From the NCBI RefSeq assembly GCF_009725235.1, contig NZ_WJFC01000049.1, positions 7,163 to 71,162 of the forward strand: a DNA stretch of 64,000 nucleotides, given 5' to 3'. The notes below the pieces were generated by a model. The model saw only the letters and a program-made list of their open reading frames with translations, did no database searches and was not told the DNA's origin. Every line of letters starts with the position of its first letter. The first letter of the stretch is position 1. A program made the position numbers and the translations under genes. Origin of the DNA: Scytonema sp. UIC 10036. Its GTDB lineage: Bacteria > Cyanobacteriota > Cyanobacteriia > Cyanobacteriales > Nostocaceae. This document shows, one piece after another, positions 53,491-63,457 of the stretch.

Positions 53491-53503
53491 TTTTTAATTA
53501 AAA

Positions 53504-54430
53504 TTAAAGCTTTTCTACGATGATTGCTGAAAGCAGTCCTGTAGCAATCATATTAAGATTTAATGTGTAGTCAATGTGGTTAAAAGTTTCCTCTAATGGA
53601 CGTAGTATAGTCTTCCATCCCAATCCATCGGTAATCCAAATAAATTTATGTTCTTGTAAAGAAACAAAGTCAAAGAGAGATTTATATTCTCCAGCTGTTG
53701 CCTTGAGTTTAGAACCAGGTCCACCATAGAAATTTGTTTCAATTAAGTAAAGAGTATTTTGATTTTTAATTGCAAAATCAAATCTCCGGCTAGATTTATC
53801 AACTTTGAAAGTAAAATTCCATTCTTTTTGAATTTTTTCAGATGTAGCTTGTTCTATAAATGGAAAATTATTTTCTTGACAAATTGATGTCATTAAGTTT
53901 TTTACAATTGTTTCCATGGTATTACCACCACGATTTTTTCTACCATTGCTATCTAAACCTACTTCAATACCAAGAACATAATCTGGTATTGACTTAATTG
54001 TTTTATTTTTGAAGAGTTCTAGTACTCCTGTTTTCTTGACAAATTCTAAAGCTTGGTGAATTTCATTCATAGTTAATTGGCTTTTCTTTTTAAAATCAAA
54101 CAAGTCATAGTGAAAATTTCCACTACTGTAGTCAGTTAAAATTTTGAAACTTGAAGTACGACAAGCAATTAGAATTGGAATAGCATCAATGATCTCGGGA
54201 TAATTTTGAAGTAGGAGACAAAATTCATCTTCTACATCATCTTTACCCACTAAATAATTTAATGTATTTCAATGCATCTCCACCTTTTTAAAATTTTGTA
54301 ATACTTTCTGCCAACTTACAAAATAGTTCCAAAGAGTTATAGAATCAGTTAGAGTATTCTTTAAGTATTGAAAGACTTGAGCCTCATCGGAGCAATGTAG
54401 ATAAGTTTGAAAAACATCATGGAACTTCAT
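53504..54430 (-). pseudogene. DpnII/MboI-type restriction endonuclease with an in-frame stop
   Basis: Full frame from ATG 54430: MKFHDVFQTYLHCSDEAQVF, then TDSITLWNYFVSWQKVLQNF, KKVEMH, TGA at codon 54 (54269-54271), and onward without shift NTLNYLVGKDDVEDEF. The conserved middle is KSIPDYVLGIEVGLDSNGRK NRGG and the C-terminal active core YLIETNFYGGPGSKLKATAG (Glu-x-Asn, with Lys). This is a GATC-cutting DpnII-family enzyme of about 308 codons, close to the 288 of DpnII. A single base change (for example TTA to TGA) explains the stop. Restart at an internal GTG (54250) would give a 248-residue piece lacking the N-terminal domain. It is likely inactive. Confidence 0.85.
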
Positions 54431-54452
54431 ATTATCTGAGTTATCCTTGTTT

Positions 54453-55358
54453 TTAGTAATTCATAATTAAAATTTCCTTAATTTGTTTCCGCTTTGAAGC
54501 ATCACAATTAATATTGCGTGAAGCCATGACTCTTTCAATACGGTAACCAGCATAGGAATTTTCAAAAAAATTATCGTTAATATCTTCATTTTTAGGATCG
54601 GAGTTACTTAAAAGTAATTTAGCTCCCTTTGCATCAAGGGATTGGAAAAAGTCTCGCAATCTTAATTGTTCGGAATCGCTAAATATATTTTGTGAGTAAG
54701 AGGTAAAGTTAGACGTTTTACTAATTGGTCTATAAGGTGGATCGAAATACACAAAGGTATTACTATCTACATATTGTTCACACTCACTAAAATCTCCATA
54801 ATGAATTTGAGTTTTTTGAAGAGCTTCAGACACAGCTTTTAAATTGGTTTTATCGCATATATTAGGGTTTTTATATCTACCTACTGGAACATTAAAACTT
54901 CCGTTTGAATTCACTCTAAAAAGTCCATTGAAACAAGTACGGTTTAGGAAAATGATTTGTGCAGTTCTCTCAATCCATTCTGAATTATATTTGGTTGAAT
55001 CTATTTCTTTGCGTCGCCAATTAAATTCTGCTCTCACTTGATAAAAGTAGGTTTTTCTTTCCTTATCATCAAGAGATAAATACTTATTTTGTATATCTAA
55101 TAAAATTGAAATTAGTTCCTCTACACTGCGTTGAATAGTTGTGTATGCTATGACTAATTCAATATTAATATCAAAAATAAAAAATTCTTGAACTGGATAG
55201 TTTTGAACCAGATGCAAGAACACTGCTCCTCCGCCACCAAATGGTTCTATGTATTTTTTTATTGAACCCTCTGCTAATTCATTTGGAAAAAAACTATTCA
55301 TCTGTTCCAGGAGTTGACCTTTCCCTCCCGCCCATTTTAGAAAAGGTTTTGCTGCCAT
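54453..55358 (-). CDS. Dam-type DNA adenine N6-methyltransferase (GATC)
   Basis: 301 residues from ATG 55358 (MAAKPFLKWAGGKGQLLEQM; an ATG seven codons earlier is open). The AdoMet-binding motif I is FLKWAGGKGQ, and the catalytic DPPYRP (motif IV) is near residue 210. TRD-like IFLNRTCFNGLFRVNSNGSF and YIEPFGGGGAVFLHL are typical of the Dam/M.DpnIIA group. Methylation of GATC is therefore likely. The gene lies just upstream of the DpnII nuclease on the same strand (23 bases), as in other DpnII-type operons. It appears intact, so the genome should be GATC-methylated though the partner nuclease is broken. Confidence 0.9.
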   Translation of the reverse strand: MAAKPFLKWAGGKGQLLEQMNSFFPNELAEGSIKKYIEPFGGGGAVFLHLVQNYPVQEFFIFDINIELVIAYTTIQRSVEELISILLDIQNKYLSLDDKERKTYFYQVRAEFNWRRKEIDSTKYNSEWIERTAQIIFLNRTCFNGLFRVNSNGSFNVPVGRYKNPNICDKTNLKAVSEALQKTQIHYGDFSECEQYVDSNTFVYFDPPYRPISKTSNFTSYSQNIFSDSEQLRLRDFFQSLDAKGAKLLLSNSDPKNEDINDNFFENSYAGYRIERVMASRNINCDASKRKQIKEILIMNY

Positions 55359-55379
55359 TGATTTTTCTAAGATAAACAT

Positions 55380-55866
55380 ATTGATTATTTTAAATATAGT
55401 TCATTTGTATCGGAACGTTATTTAGCTTAATCCAAAAGAAGCCTCACATCTCACCCGTACCTTTAGGTTGGCGAAGCCTAGAGCGCCGGTCCACTAATGT
55501 ATATTGACAAAAACAAAAAGATGTGAATCAAGACAAAAGTTCAAATGCGATCGCTAATGTATCACATACATTCTGTGTCTTTCGTCAAACACTAGATCGT
55601 TAGGATATGCTTTAGTCATTGACTCGGGTGGTGCTGATGTCTAAAAATTTCAGTATAAGCAAGCGTGAGCTTTCTTACAATAGCCTCACTTTTAAAACAT
55701 CCTCTAAGATTTAAATAGCCCTATACTTCCTTTATAATGACTACAATCACTGCGAAGCCAACTTAAATCGGGAATTTACACAATTAGCAACAGAAATGAT
55801 AGCACTTGACCAATGGACAGATTCAAATTGTTATGTTTTATTTTAGAAACAAAAAGGAGCAGAGAT
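55380..55866. other. Non-coding region with a chimeric relic of the upstream Uma2-nuclease pair
   Basis: 55708-55757 resembles 52240-52290 (start region of the Uma2 gene, CCCTATACTTCCTTT and ACTGCGAA). 55758-55829 then resembles 53264-53335 (middle of the PD-(D/E)XK gene, ACACAATTAGCAACAGAAAT). The joint marks a deleted duplicate. The rest (55400-55700) is non-coding with one palindromic stretch near 55455-55490. Confidence 0.7.
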
Positions 55867-56130
55867 ATGCAAGCTTACAAGCTACAAGCAATAGTTGATG
55901 AGTCAGGTAACTTAATTCTTGACGAACCTCTTAATATGACTCCTGGTAAGGTAGAGGTCATTATCTTACAGCCAACTCCAACGACTACCAAAACCTCCGA
56001 ACAACCCAAAAAACGAGAGTATAAAGTCCAAGCGTTGAAGGACTTGCTCGAAAACGCTCCACCTACACCACCAGACTTTGATGCAGAACAAGCTAAATGG
56101 GAATACTTAAAGGAGAAACACAACCTGTGA
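55867..56130 (+). CDS. Antitoxin of a PIN toxin-antitoxin pair
   Basis: 87 residues from ATG 55867 (AAGGAG eight bases upstream). The N-terminal MQAYKLQAIVDESGNLILDE then MTPGKVEVIILQP is a small beta-rich DNA-binding-like part of the kind found in antitoxins paired with PIN toxins. The C-terminal half (KREYKVQALKDLLENAPPTP and AKWEYLKEKHNL) should bind the toxin. Its stop overlaps the toxin start (GTGA, 56127-56130), so the two are translationally coupled. Confidence 0.75.
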   Translation: MQAYKLQAIVDESGNLILDEPLNMTPGKVEVIILQPTPTTTKTSEQPKKREYKVQALKDLLENAPPTPPDFDAEQAKWEYLKEKHNL

Positions 56131-56546
56131 GGGTTTTGATAGATACCAACATTATAGTTGACATAGCACTTGACCGCGACCCTTTTTTCACAGACAGCGA
56201 ACAAGTTTTGCAGTTTGTGGAACATCAAGAGGTTGAGGGTTATCTCTCAGCATCAACAATTAGTGACTTATATTACATAATCCGGAAAGCTAAGGGCAAT
56301 ACCTGGACATTGAGGTTTTTGCAAAGAATAGCAACTCTTTGCCAAATTGCTGCGGTAGACCAAGCTGTCATCTCAATGGCTTTTACTACTAACTTTAAGG
56401 ATTTTGAAGATGCTATTCAACATAGCACGGCTGTACTAAATCATGTTGATGCAATTATTACTCGCAATCCTACAGATTTTCCCGTAGCTATCCCACGAAT
56501 TATGACTCCTCAACAGTTGATTCAGGAGTTAACCAATTCTAAATAG
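56127..56546 (+). CDS. PIN-domain ribonuclease toxin
   Basis: 139 residues from GTG 56127, inside the antitoxin's stop; AAGGAG at 56109-56114 lies twelve bases before. The PIN fold shows VRVLIDTNIIVDIALDRDPF (first catalytic Asp), SASTISDLYYIIRKAKG (second acidic site), FKDFEDAIQHSTAVLNHVDA (third acidic residues) and ITRNPTDFP (fourth). PIN toxins cut RNA, often at defined sites in tRNA or rRNA. The antitoxin just upstream is its partner. It differs from the COG1569-type relic at 34 kb. Confidence 0.85.
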   Translation: MRVLIDTNIIVDIALDRDPFFTDSEQVLQFVEHQEVEGYLSASTISDLYYIIRKAKGNTWTLRFLQRIATLCQIAAVDQAVISMAFTTNFKDFEDAIQHSTAVLNHVDAIITRNPTDFPVAIPRIMTPQQLIQELTNSK

Positions 56547-56565
56547 ATAATTTTGCATAGTTGAC

Positions 56566-57972
56566 TCAGCTATTATCTTTTAAAACTAGCCCTTCCAATC
56601 TCTGTTGTAAATCTTTTGTGAGATCGGCAACTGCAAGTCTTGCACCTTGGCGGTTTGCTTTGTAAGCAGGGTAACGCTCGGAAACAGACAATGGCTCGCC
56701 AATAGTGATTTTCACATTTTGCTTGCCAAGATTGGGAGTTCGGAAAGGATTTCCACCCGTAATCTGAGTGACGACATTCCGCAAAAGTAAAGTTGTCTCA
56801 GCAAATCTTTCTGCTGTGGGTTTTTCCCTCACGTATTTGCCCGTGACTGCAACTAAATTTTCCACCAGTCTCATGTGCCACATTCGTAAATTCGCTTCTT
56901 CTGCTACACGATCGCCTAACGCTTTTTCTACTGGCGACAGTGCTTTGATATCCTTAAATTCCTCTCTAAAAATATAATTCCATCCTGCTTGCTCTACTCG
57001 GCGACAGCGATCGCTAAAATTTCCTTTAGCTTGCAAGTCAAAATAATTTTCAGCAACTTGTAAAACCACATCTAACACAGCTTGAAGACGAGCGGCAAAA
57101 AGCTCATTGGCATCTAGTCCGGACTCAGGGACTGGCAACTTTCTATGGTAGAATCGCTTGTAAAATTCTTCCATCAAAGATAGTAAATGTTGGCTCACGC
57201 TCATCAGACGAGGGTAGAGACAGTCGAAGGTAGCAGGGGAAGGCGATGAGGTTACACCGATAATCGTTTCTAATTCAGTTAAAAGATTGGCAATAGAATC
57301 CCAAGGAGCGGCAACATAACTGTATCGAATTCCGACTGGTACAATAAAAACTTGCTCTTCCCGCTTGTCTTTGTGTAAATCCTCAGCACACCAAAAACCC
57401 ATCTGGGCAATACCCGGTTCTAGAGGATTGACAATTTCCGAAAGACCATTGGTAGCTCCTTCGGGTGCAGCCGCCATGGGAAACCCACCGTTGACAAATA
57501 AGTCACGTGCCGATCGCAATCCCGTCCAATCTGCCTTCCCTCGTTGAATAGGGGTTCCACCCAAATGAGATACAATCCAACCAACGTGGGAACCAGCCCA
57601 AAGAGGAATTCCACGGTCATAGATAAAATGAGCGTGAATGGGATGTTGTAGCGCTATACCCCCTTGGCGTGCTACTTTTGGCAGAATGCGATAAAGCAAA
57701 TAGCCCAAAGCAAAGGGATCTTCCGTCTTTGGATGGCGAAATGCCAGCAGAAAGCGAATTTTCCCTTCTTGGAACTGGCGATACAAATCTACCAAAACCT
57801 CTACGTTGTCTGCTTCAATATGGTTAATTGCTGTTTGCCAGCGTATCCAATTGGGTAACACCAACTGGACAACGCGCAAAAATAAGGGATCTAACGCCGG
57901 GGGAATAAATTCCAAGGGTGGTTGGGCTTGATAACTAATATCGGGCAAGGTGCTTTTCTCCTGAGGTTGCAA
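56566..57972 (-). CDS. Phospholipid/glycerol acyltransferase (PlsC-like)
   Basis: 468 residues. The central acyltransferase domain includes GGIALQHPIHAHFIYDRGIP, GWIVSHLGGTPIQRGKADWT, LFVNGGFPMAAAPEGATNG (the PEGT-like motif) and PLEPGIAQMGFW. The standard NHxxxxD motif is not clear, and the long flanking regions make it larger than simple PlsC, so it belongs to a cyanobacterial subgroup. It may move acyl chains onto glycerol phosphate or another alcohol. It converges on the toxin gene; the divergent neighbour is proS. The start is MQPQEKSTLP; no Shine-Dalgarno is obvious. Confidence 0.75.
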   Translation of the reverse strand: MQPQEKSTLPDISYQAQPPLEFIPPALDPLFLRVVQLVLPNWIRWQTAINHIEADNVEVLVDLYRQFQEGKIRFLLAFRHPKTEDPFALGYLLYRILPKVARQGGIALQHPIHAHFIYDRGIPLWAGSHVGWIVSHLGGTPIQRGKADWTGLRSARDLFVNGGFPMAAAPEGATNGLSEIVNPLEPGIAQMGFWCAEDLHKDKREEQVFIVPVGIRYSYVAAPWDSIANLLTELETIIGVTSSPSPATFDCLYPRLMSVSQHLLSLMEEFYKRFYHRKLPVPESGLDANELFAARLQAVLDVVLQVAENYFDLQAKGNFSDRCRRVEQAGWNYIFREEFKDIKALSPVEKALGDRVAEEANLRMWHMRLVENLVAVTGKYVREKPTAERFAETTLLLRNVVTQITGGNPFRTPNLGKQNVKITIGEPLSVSERYPAYKANRQGARLAVADLTKDLQQRLEGLVLKDNS

Positions 57973-58092
57973 GCGGACATTTTAAAAAGGTTTATTAAAG
58001 TAAGCTTGTTTATACCTTTTGGTAATTTATAGCAAGCTAATACACTAACTTAACTGATTAAAGGATTATTGAATCTGAAAAGGGGACAAACG

Positions 58093-59892
58093 ATGCGACT
58101 GTCACAAATGCTATTCCTCACACTTAGGGACGATCCAGCAGATGCTGAAATTCCCAGTCATAAACTCTTAGTCCGCGCCGGCTACATTCGTCGCATCGGT
58201 AGCGGTGTATACGCTTACCTTCCATTTATGTGGCGAGTCCTGCAAAAAGTCTCCCAAATCGTCCGCGAAGAAATCAACAAAATTGGCGGACAAGAGTGTC
58301 TCTTACCTCAATTACAACCCTCTGAGTTATGGAAAGAGTCGGGACGCTGGGACACTTACACCAGAGGGGAAGGTATTATGTTTTTCCTCAAAGATCGCCG
58401 CGAGCAAGAACAGGCGTTAGGACCAACTCATGAAGAAGTGATTACGGCGATCGCACGTGACATGATTCGTTCCTACCGTCAGCTTCCACAGGTTTTTTAC
58501 CAAATTCAAACTAAATTCCGTGATGAAATCCGTCCCCGGTTTGGCTTAATGCGCGGGCGAGAATTCATCATGAAGGATGCTTACTCCTTCCACCCAGATG
58601 AAGAAAGTTTGAAAAAAACTTATCAGGATATGGATACCGCCTACCGTAATATCCTGCGAAGGTGTGGTTTAGCTTTTCGTGCCGTACAAGCCGATTCCGG
58701 TGCCATTGGGGGCTCGGGTTCCCAAGAATTTATGGTGCTAGCAGAAGCAGGTGAAGATGAAGTCTTGTACACAGAAGATGGACAATACGCTGCTAACGTA
58801 GAGAAAGCGGTTTCTCTCCCACCTGATGCAGAACCATCACCGTTTACCAGCTATGAAAAGCGGGAAACTCCCGGAACAGAAACGATTGAGAAAATGTGTA
58901 AATTTCTCAAATGTTCCCCCACCCAAGTTGTGAAAAACGTTCTTTATCAAACAATTTTTGATAACGGGATGACAGCCTTAGTGCTCGTAAGTATCCGAGG
59001 CGACCAAGAGGTTAACGATGTCAAGTTACAAAACGAACTGACAAAACTAGCTCCTCAGTATGGTGCTAAAGCTGCTATCAAGCTGTTGGTACCAGATGCA
59101 GAAGCCCAATCAAAACTGCTAAAACCATTACCCTTGGGCTACATTGCACCGGATATTGCCGACAGCCACATTCAATCTACCAAGGATGTCGTTCCTAACT
59201 TTGTACGTTTTGTTGATAAAACAGCCGTTGATTTGAAAAATTTCGCCACAGGTGCAAATGAATCTGGCTATCACGTTGTAGGCGCAAACTGGAACGAGCA
59301 ATACAAGTTACCTCAAAATATCGTAGATGTACGTAAGTCCAAAGTAGGGGATCGCGCCGTTCACAATGTCGAACAAGTTTTGATGAGCGCTCGTGGAATT
59401 GAGGTAGGACACATTTTTCAATTAGGTACTAAGTATTCCCAAGCAATGGGCGCAACATATACCAACGAACAAGGAGAAGAAAAACTTCTAGTCATGGGTT
59501 GCTATGGTGTAGGTGTATCGCGCTTAGCTCAATCTGCTGTAGAGCAATCATATGATAAGGATGGGATTATTTGGCCTGTTGCGATCGCACCTTATCAGGC
59601 GATTGTTACGATTCCTAACGTCAAAGATGCTCAACAAGTAGAAATCGCAGAAAAACTTTATGCAGAACTGAACTCAGCAGGAATTGACACCCTACTTGAC
59701 GATCGCGACGAGCGACCGGGAGTAAAATTCAAAGATGCCGATTTAATTGGAATCCCTTACAGAATCGTTACCGGGCGAGCGATCGCCAATGGCAAAGTTG
59801 AAGTCGTTGAAAGAAAAAGCCGCAACTCTCAGGAAATTGACATTGCTGAAGTTGTATCTACTATCAAGGAGTTGTTAGTGGTTAGTTGTTAG
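58093..59892 (+). CDS. proS: Prolyl-tRNA synthetase
   Basis: 599 residues from ATG 58093, with AAAAGGGG eight bases upstream; a TTG at 58069 is open but less likely. The class II catalytic core begins [20 protein letters not shown] and has [20 protein letters not shown] (motif 2). An INS-type editing insertion (about 220-395) is present, as in bacterial-type Pro[19 protein letters not shown] (motif 3) and the anticodon-binding domain ([40 protein letters not shown]) follow. It charges tRNA-Pro and its editing domain clears Ala-tRNA-Pro. The length is typical. Confidence 0.95.
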   Translation: MRLSQMLFLTLRDDPADAEIPSHKLLVRAGYIRRIGSGVYAYLPFMWRVLQKVSQIVREEINKIGGQECLLPQLQPSELWKESGRWDTYTRGEGIMFFLKDRREQEQALGPTHEEVITAIARDMIRSYRQLPQVFYQIQTKFRDEIRPRFGLMRGREFIMKDAYSFHPDEESLKKTYQDMDTAYRNILRRCGLAFRAVQADSGAIGGSGSQEFMVLAEAGEDEVLYTEDGQYAANVEKAVSLPPDAEPSPFTSYEKRETPGTETIEKMCKFLKCSPTQVVKNVLYQTIFDNGMTALVLVSIRGDQEVNDVKLQNELTKLAPQYGAKAAIKLLVPDAEAQSKLLKPLPLGYIAPDIADSHIQSTKDVVPNFVRFVDKTAVDLKNFATGANESGYHVVGANWNEQYKLPQNIVDVRKSKVGDRAVHNVEQVLMSARGIEVGHIFQLGTKYSQAMGATYTNEQGEEKLLVMGCYGVGVSRLAQSAVEQSYDKDGIIWPVAIAPYQAIVTIPNVKDAQQVEIAEKLYAELNSAGIDTLLDDRDERPGVKFKDADLIGIPYRIVTGRAIANGKVEVVERKSRNSQEIDIAEVVSTIKELLVVSC

Positions 59893-59963
59893 TAGTTAGT
59901 TGTTAGTTGTTGATGGAGAATGACCACTAACCACTAACTACCAACCACTAACCACTAACTAAT
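59893..59963. repeat. TTAGTTG/CCACTAA inverted repeat
   Basis: TTAGTTGTTAGTAGTTAG units followed by CCACTAACCACTAACTA units on the other arm give a hairpin of about 30 bases per arm just before the DUF2993 gene. Confidence 0.8.
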
Positions 59964-60770
59964 ATGGAACTCCTCACAATAGTCCTATCCGGCTTGCTAG
60001 GATTGATTGCTCCTATAGGATTGGTGATTGACCGAACTGCTGAAAATGCCATACGCTCTCAATTCGCTAACGTGAAGCAGTTACAGGTACGAGTTGATAA
60101 TGCTCCCTCTCACCAATTGCTACAGGGAAAAGTCCAACGAGTGAGGGTTGCAGGCCGTTCTTTGCAACTCAAGCAGCAAAATCTTCAAATTGCCGCTTTA
60201 GAATTGGAAACCGATGCCATTGAAATAGACCCGCGTACTCTCAGAAAAAAACCATTACTTCAACGACCTTTACAGGCGGGTTTGCGCGTTGTTTTAACCC
60301 AGGAGGATATCAACAAGCTGTTACAGTCACCCAAATTTTTAGCTCAGTTGGAAAAAATGAAAATTAGCGTGGACGATTCATCAAATACAGAGTATAACTC
60401 TGTATATCAATTTGTCAATCCAAGTGTAAAATTTTTAGCAAACAACAGACTGAGTTTCCAAGTAGAATTACAGAATGAAAGCCAAAAACAATCTTTGTTA
60501 ATTAAGGCAGAATCAGGGATAAATATTATTGGTGGCAAAAATATTCAACTCGTCGAGCCAGAGGTGACTGCCAATGGACAAGCCGCTCCACCACAATTTT
60601 TAAATCAAATTGTGAACAATATCAATCAACGATTGGATTTGGGAAAATTAGAAAGTAACGGTCTACAAGTACGAATTCTAAAATTAAATATGAAACAACA
60701 AGAATTAGAAATCGCAGCATTCATACGAATAGAACCGTCCTCCAAGTTTTTGGAAACTCGAGGCTCTTAG
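59964..60770 (+). CDS. DUF2993 (LmeA-like) lipid-associated protein
   Basis: 268 residues. The N-terminal hydrophobic stretch (about 3-22, LLTIVLSGLLGLIAPIGLVI) is a signal anchor. The DUF2993 core then follows (AENAIRSQFANVKQLQVRVD, LLQGKVQRVRVAGRSLQLKQ, ELETDAIEIDPRTL, RVVLTQEDINKLLQSPKF). The LmeA branch in actinobacteria is a periplasmic phospholipid-binding protein; the cyanobacterial role is unknown. It follows proS through a repeat and precedes a GerMN gene by 72 bases on the same strand. The three are probably separate transcripts. Confidence 0.85.
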   Translation: MELLTIVLSGLLGLIAPIGLVIDRTAENAIRSQFANVKQLQVRVDNAPSHQLLQGKVQRVRVAGRSLQLKQQNLQIAALELETDAIEIDPRTLRKKPLLQRPLQAGLRVVLTQEDINKLLQSPKFLAQLEKMKISVDDSSNTEYNSVYQFVNPSVKFLANNRLSFQVELQNESQKQSLLIKAESGINIIGGKNIQLVEPEVTANGQAAPPQFLNQIVNNINQRLDLGKLESNGLQVRILKLNMKQQELEIAAFIRIEPSSKFLETRGS

Positions 60771-60842
60771 GTAACGTCTTTTACCAGGTTTCTTCTTACA
60801 GTAATACTTTTTTCTATTTCAACCTAAAGGCAGGAATTCAAT

Positions 60843-61448
60843 ATGAAACAACAACAAGGTAATCGTATTTCTTCTGGTATCATTGCAGCTATTTCAGTTG
60901 CGGTTATTGCTGTCAGTGGTGCTATAGCTTACCACCTGTTAAAGTTAGATGACTCAAAAGTATTAACGCCCAATCCGGGTGGTACTGAACAACCTCAACC
61001 CTCCAACACTCCACTCCCCGCAGAGCAAAAAGCCGCAGTCTACTGGTTGCAAGACAATGGCACAAAGCTTTCATTGGTTCCACAAGCACTTACAATCCCC
61101 CAGGGAGAACCTGACAAAGTTTTAGAAGCAGCTTTTTCAACGCTATTAGCAGGACCAACAGAAGGAACTGGTTCCACAACTATTCCCGCAGGAACCAAGT
61201 TGTTGGGTGTGAAGGTAGCAGATGATGGTATCCACGTTAACTTGTCAGAAGAATTTACGACAGGAGGTGGTAGTGCCTCTATGATGGGTCGCGTGGGACA
61301 AGTTGTTTACACCGCTACCTCTGTAAAACCCGATGCCAAAGTATACATTGAAGTCAACGGCAAACAGTTAGAGGTTTTGGGCGGCGAAGGTTTGGAATTG
61401 GAACAGCCCCTAACTCGTGAAAACTACGAACAAAATTTTGAACTTTAG
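60843..61448 (+). CDS. GerMN-domain membrane-anchored protein
   Basis: 201 residues. An N-terminal membrane anchor (about 10-35, GIIAAISVAVIAVSGAIAYH) and a Pro-rich linker (PNPGGTEQPQPSNTPLPAEQ) precede a GerMN domain (about 55-185: AAVYWLQDNGTKLSLVPQAL, AAFSTLLAGPTEG, HVNLSEEF, QVVYTATSVKP). GerMN proteins occur in the cell envelope of spore-formers, actinobacteria and cyanobacteria, probably binding peptidoglycan or a partner. Role here not known. The start ATG 60843 is preceded by AAAGGCAGGAA. Confidence 0.85.
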   Translation: MKQQQGNRISSGIIAAISVAVIAVSGAIAYHLLKLDDSKVLTPNPGGTEQPQPSNTPLPAEQKAAVYWLQDNGTKLSLVPQALTIPQGEPDKVLEAAFSTLLAGPTEGTGSTTIPAGTKLLGVKVADDGIHVNLSEEFTTGGGSASMMGRVGQVVYTATSVKPDAKVYIEVNGKQLEVLGGEGLELEQPLTRENYEQNFEL

Positions 61449-61539
61449 TCATTGGTCAAAAGGTCATTGGTCATTAGTCATTGGTCATAACACTTGACTA
61501 ATGACACTTGACTAATGACAAAGAACAAATGACCAATGA
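61449..61539. repeat. GTCATTGG-type tandem and inverted repeats
   Basis: GGTCATTGGTCATTAGTCATTG-like units (61446-61486) are followed by the inverted GACTAATGACACTTGACTAAT and CAATGAC units (61493-61540), making a hairpin between convergent genes. Confidence 0.8.
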
Positions 61540-61884
61540 CTATTTACCATTCAGAACCCGAAAGTTACGGGCTTGCTGTTCCAACCTAGTGGCGAGGCGA
61601 TCGCAAACGCGGTTGCACAATTCAAAAATCATTTCGTCTTCTACCCGGTAATAAGCACAAGTTCCTTCACTACGGCGACTGAGTATTCCTGCTTGCCACA
61701 TAACTTTCAGGTGTTTTGACACATTAGCCTGAGAAGTTTGTGTTGCCTCTACCAATTCTTGCACGCATTTTTCTTCATCCCGCAGTAAATGCAACAGCCG
61801 CAGACGCATGGGTTCACTCAAGAGGCTGAAGTATTCAGCTACTTGTTGCACAACTTCCGGTGGTACAGGCAACGCTTGTTTCAT
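61540..61884 (-). CDS. ArsR/SmtB-family regulator
   Basis: 114 residues from MKQALPVP (61884); an ATG 15 codons earlier is open but lacks support. The winged helix-turn-helix reads FSLLSEPMRLRLLHLLRDEE, then CVQELVEATQTSQANVSKHL and GILSRRSEGTCAYYRVEDEM. The Cys-x-Glu-Leu arsenic-type site is changed to KCVQELV, with another Cys in IFELCNRVCD. Thus the ligand could be a metal, an oxidant or sulfide-type signal, and cannot be told from sequence. It is convergent with the GerMN gene and next to accB. Confidence 0.88.
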   Translation of the reverse strand: MKQALPVPPEVVQQVAEYFSLLSEPMRLRLLHLLRDEEKCVQELVEATQTSQANVSKHLKVMWQAGILSRRSEGTCAYYRVEDEMIFELCNRVCDRLATRLEQQARNFRVLNGK

Positions 61885-62006
61885 CAGGGTAGATTTATAA
61901 GGGCAGCTGGAAATTTTAACAATGACCATTAAATTTAGCCAGGAAAAGCTTGCTAGACCCTAAAGGGCTTAGCTGCGGTTTATAGACTCGATATATAGAT
62001 TAATAC

Positions 62007-62549
62007 TTAATCTGGTTTAATTCGCATCAAAGGTTGACCGTATTCTACTGGTTCACTGTTTTGTAGAAGAATTTCTACCACTTGCCCAGAAACTTCTGCT
62101 TCTATTTCGTTCATGAGTTTCATGGCTTCTATGATACAAACTGTTTGACCTTTCTTAACGCGATCGCCCACTTCCACAAAAGGCACTTCACCGGGACCGG
62201 GGGCGCGGTAAAAAGTTCCTACCATTGGGGAGGGAATTTCAACCAGTTTTGAGTCAATAACAGGAGAAGAACTGACCGGCGACGGAATTCCTTTTGTAGC
62301 AGTCGTCAGGTCAATAGGAGTAGGTTCCGTCACCGCAGGCACCACCAATGGCGGAGGCGGTGGAATGGGTGGCAATCCCGAAGATACCGCACCTTGCCCC
62401 GCTTGAGCTACTGACAATACCTGGTTGCTCACACTAACAGCTTTGCGAACCGTTAATTCAAAATCGTCACTTTTGAGAGTCACTTCTGCAAGATCTGTTT
62501 GGGCAATGGCGATCAGTAGTTGGCGGATTTCGTTAAAGTCTAATGGCAC
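62007..62549 (-). CDS. accB: Biotin carboxyl carrier protein of acetyl-CoA carboxylase
   Basis: 180 residues from GTG 62549 ([12 protein letters not shown], the usual cyanobacterial opening); an ATG seven codons earlier is also possible. An N-terminal domain, a Pro/Val/Thr-rich linker (about 55-100) and the biotinyl domain ([20 protein letters not shown] then [20 protein letters not shown]) are visible. The Lys in EAMKLM is biotinylated. The carrier moves CO2 to carboxyltransferase in the first step of fatty-acid synthesis. It follows efp on the same strand, the order common in cyanobacteria. Confidence 0.93.
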   Translation of the reverse strand: MPLDFNEIRQLLIAIAQTDLAEVTLKSDDFELTVRKAVSVSNQVLSVAQAGQGAVSSGLPPIPPPPPLVVPAVTEPTPIDLTTATKGIPSPVSSSPVIDSKLVEIPSPMVGTFYRAPGPGEVPFVEVGDRVKKGQTVCIIEAMKLMNEIEAEVSGQVVEILLQNSEPVEYGQPLMRIKPD

Positions 62550-62570
62550 AGCTTTTCTTACCTCATGCAA

Positions 62571-62783
62571 TTAGGTGGTAGAGAGACTCATACCAATTTT
62601 GGATTTTAGATTTTAGATTTTAGATTGTTGTGCCCGTGAAGGAGGCAGTTTCAATCTTCCCAAAAAATCTTACTTATTCCAATTTGGTACCTTTTGTAAA
62701 GTCGGTTATCTTTTGAGACAGGGACACAAATCCCTGTAACGCATCAAATTCGGGATTTGCTGGCGAGTGAGGTGAAAGGTAGG
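62571..62783. repeat. Short TAGATTT repeats between efp and accB
   Basis: 62601-62625 has four TTTTAGA heptamers. The rest is non-coding, with an A/T-rich leader for accB. No terminator is visible, so efp and accB may be co-transcribed. Confidence 0.6.
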
Positions 62784-63341
62784 TTACTCCCTGCCTAAGT
62801 ATGTATCGTTGCGGGTGTCGATCCGGATGCGTTCTCCTTGAGAAATAAAGAGTGGAACCATAATCATTGCTCCTGTTTCCACAGTTGCAGGTTTTGAACC
62901 ACCCGTTGCAGTATCGCCCTTGACGCCTGGGTCTGTTTGGGTAACTTCCAACACGACTGAGTTGGGCAGTTCTACCTCTAGGACTTGGTCATCCCAACGA
63001 ACTACGTTGACTTCCATACCTTCCTTGAGGTATTTTACACGTTCGCCAATTTGTGCAGCACTCAATCTGCCTTCTTCATAAGTTTCCATATCCATAAAGA
63101 CGTATTCTTCACCTTCTTTATAGGTATGCTGCATTGTACTTTTTTCCAAATTGGCTTGCGGAACTGTTTCCCCTGCCCGGAACGTTCTTTCTACCACGTT
63201 CCCATTTTGGGCATTTTTCAGTTTTGTCCGTACAAACGCAGAACCCTTACCGGGTTTAACATGGAGAAATTCTACCACTCGCCATACAGACCCATCTAAC
63301 ACTATAGATACGCCAGGTCGAAAGTCGTTACTGGAAATCAT
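62784..63341 (-). CDS. efp: Elongation factor P
   Basis: 185 residues from [13 protein letters not shown] (63341); a Met eight codons earlier is open. The three beta-barrel domains are visible: N-terminal KOW-like with [20 protein letters not shown], where Lys32 is the tip position modified in many bacteria; then the OB-type domains ([54 protein letters not shown] at the end). EF-P relieves ribosome stalling at proline stretches. It sits before accB, the usual neighbour. Confidence 0.94.
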   Translation of the reverse strand: MISSNDFRPGVSIVLDGSVWRVVEFLHVKPGKGSAFVRTKLKNAQNGNVVERTFRAGETVPQANLEKSTMQHTYKEGEEYVFMDMETYEEGRLSAAQIGERVKYLKEGMEVNVVRWDDQVLEVELPNSVVLEVTQTDPGVKGDTATGGSKPATVETGAMIMVPLFISQGERIRIDTRNDTYLGRE

Positions 63342-63457
63342 GAAACCTTCATATTTTGGAGACAATCGGGATTTATTTTAACCCCCATTAGCAGTAATTA
63401 GACATTAATCATTCGTGATTAGTAATTAGTACTCATTAACAGTGACCGGAGTACCAC

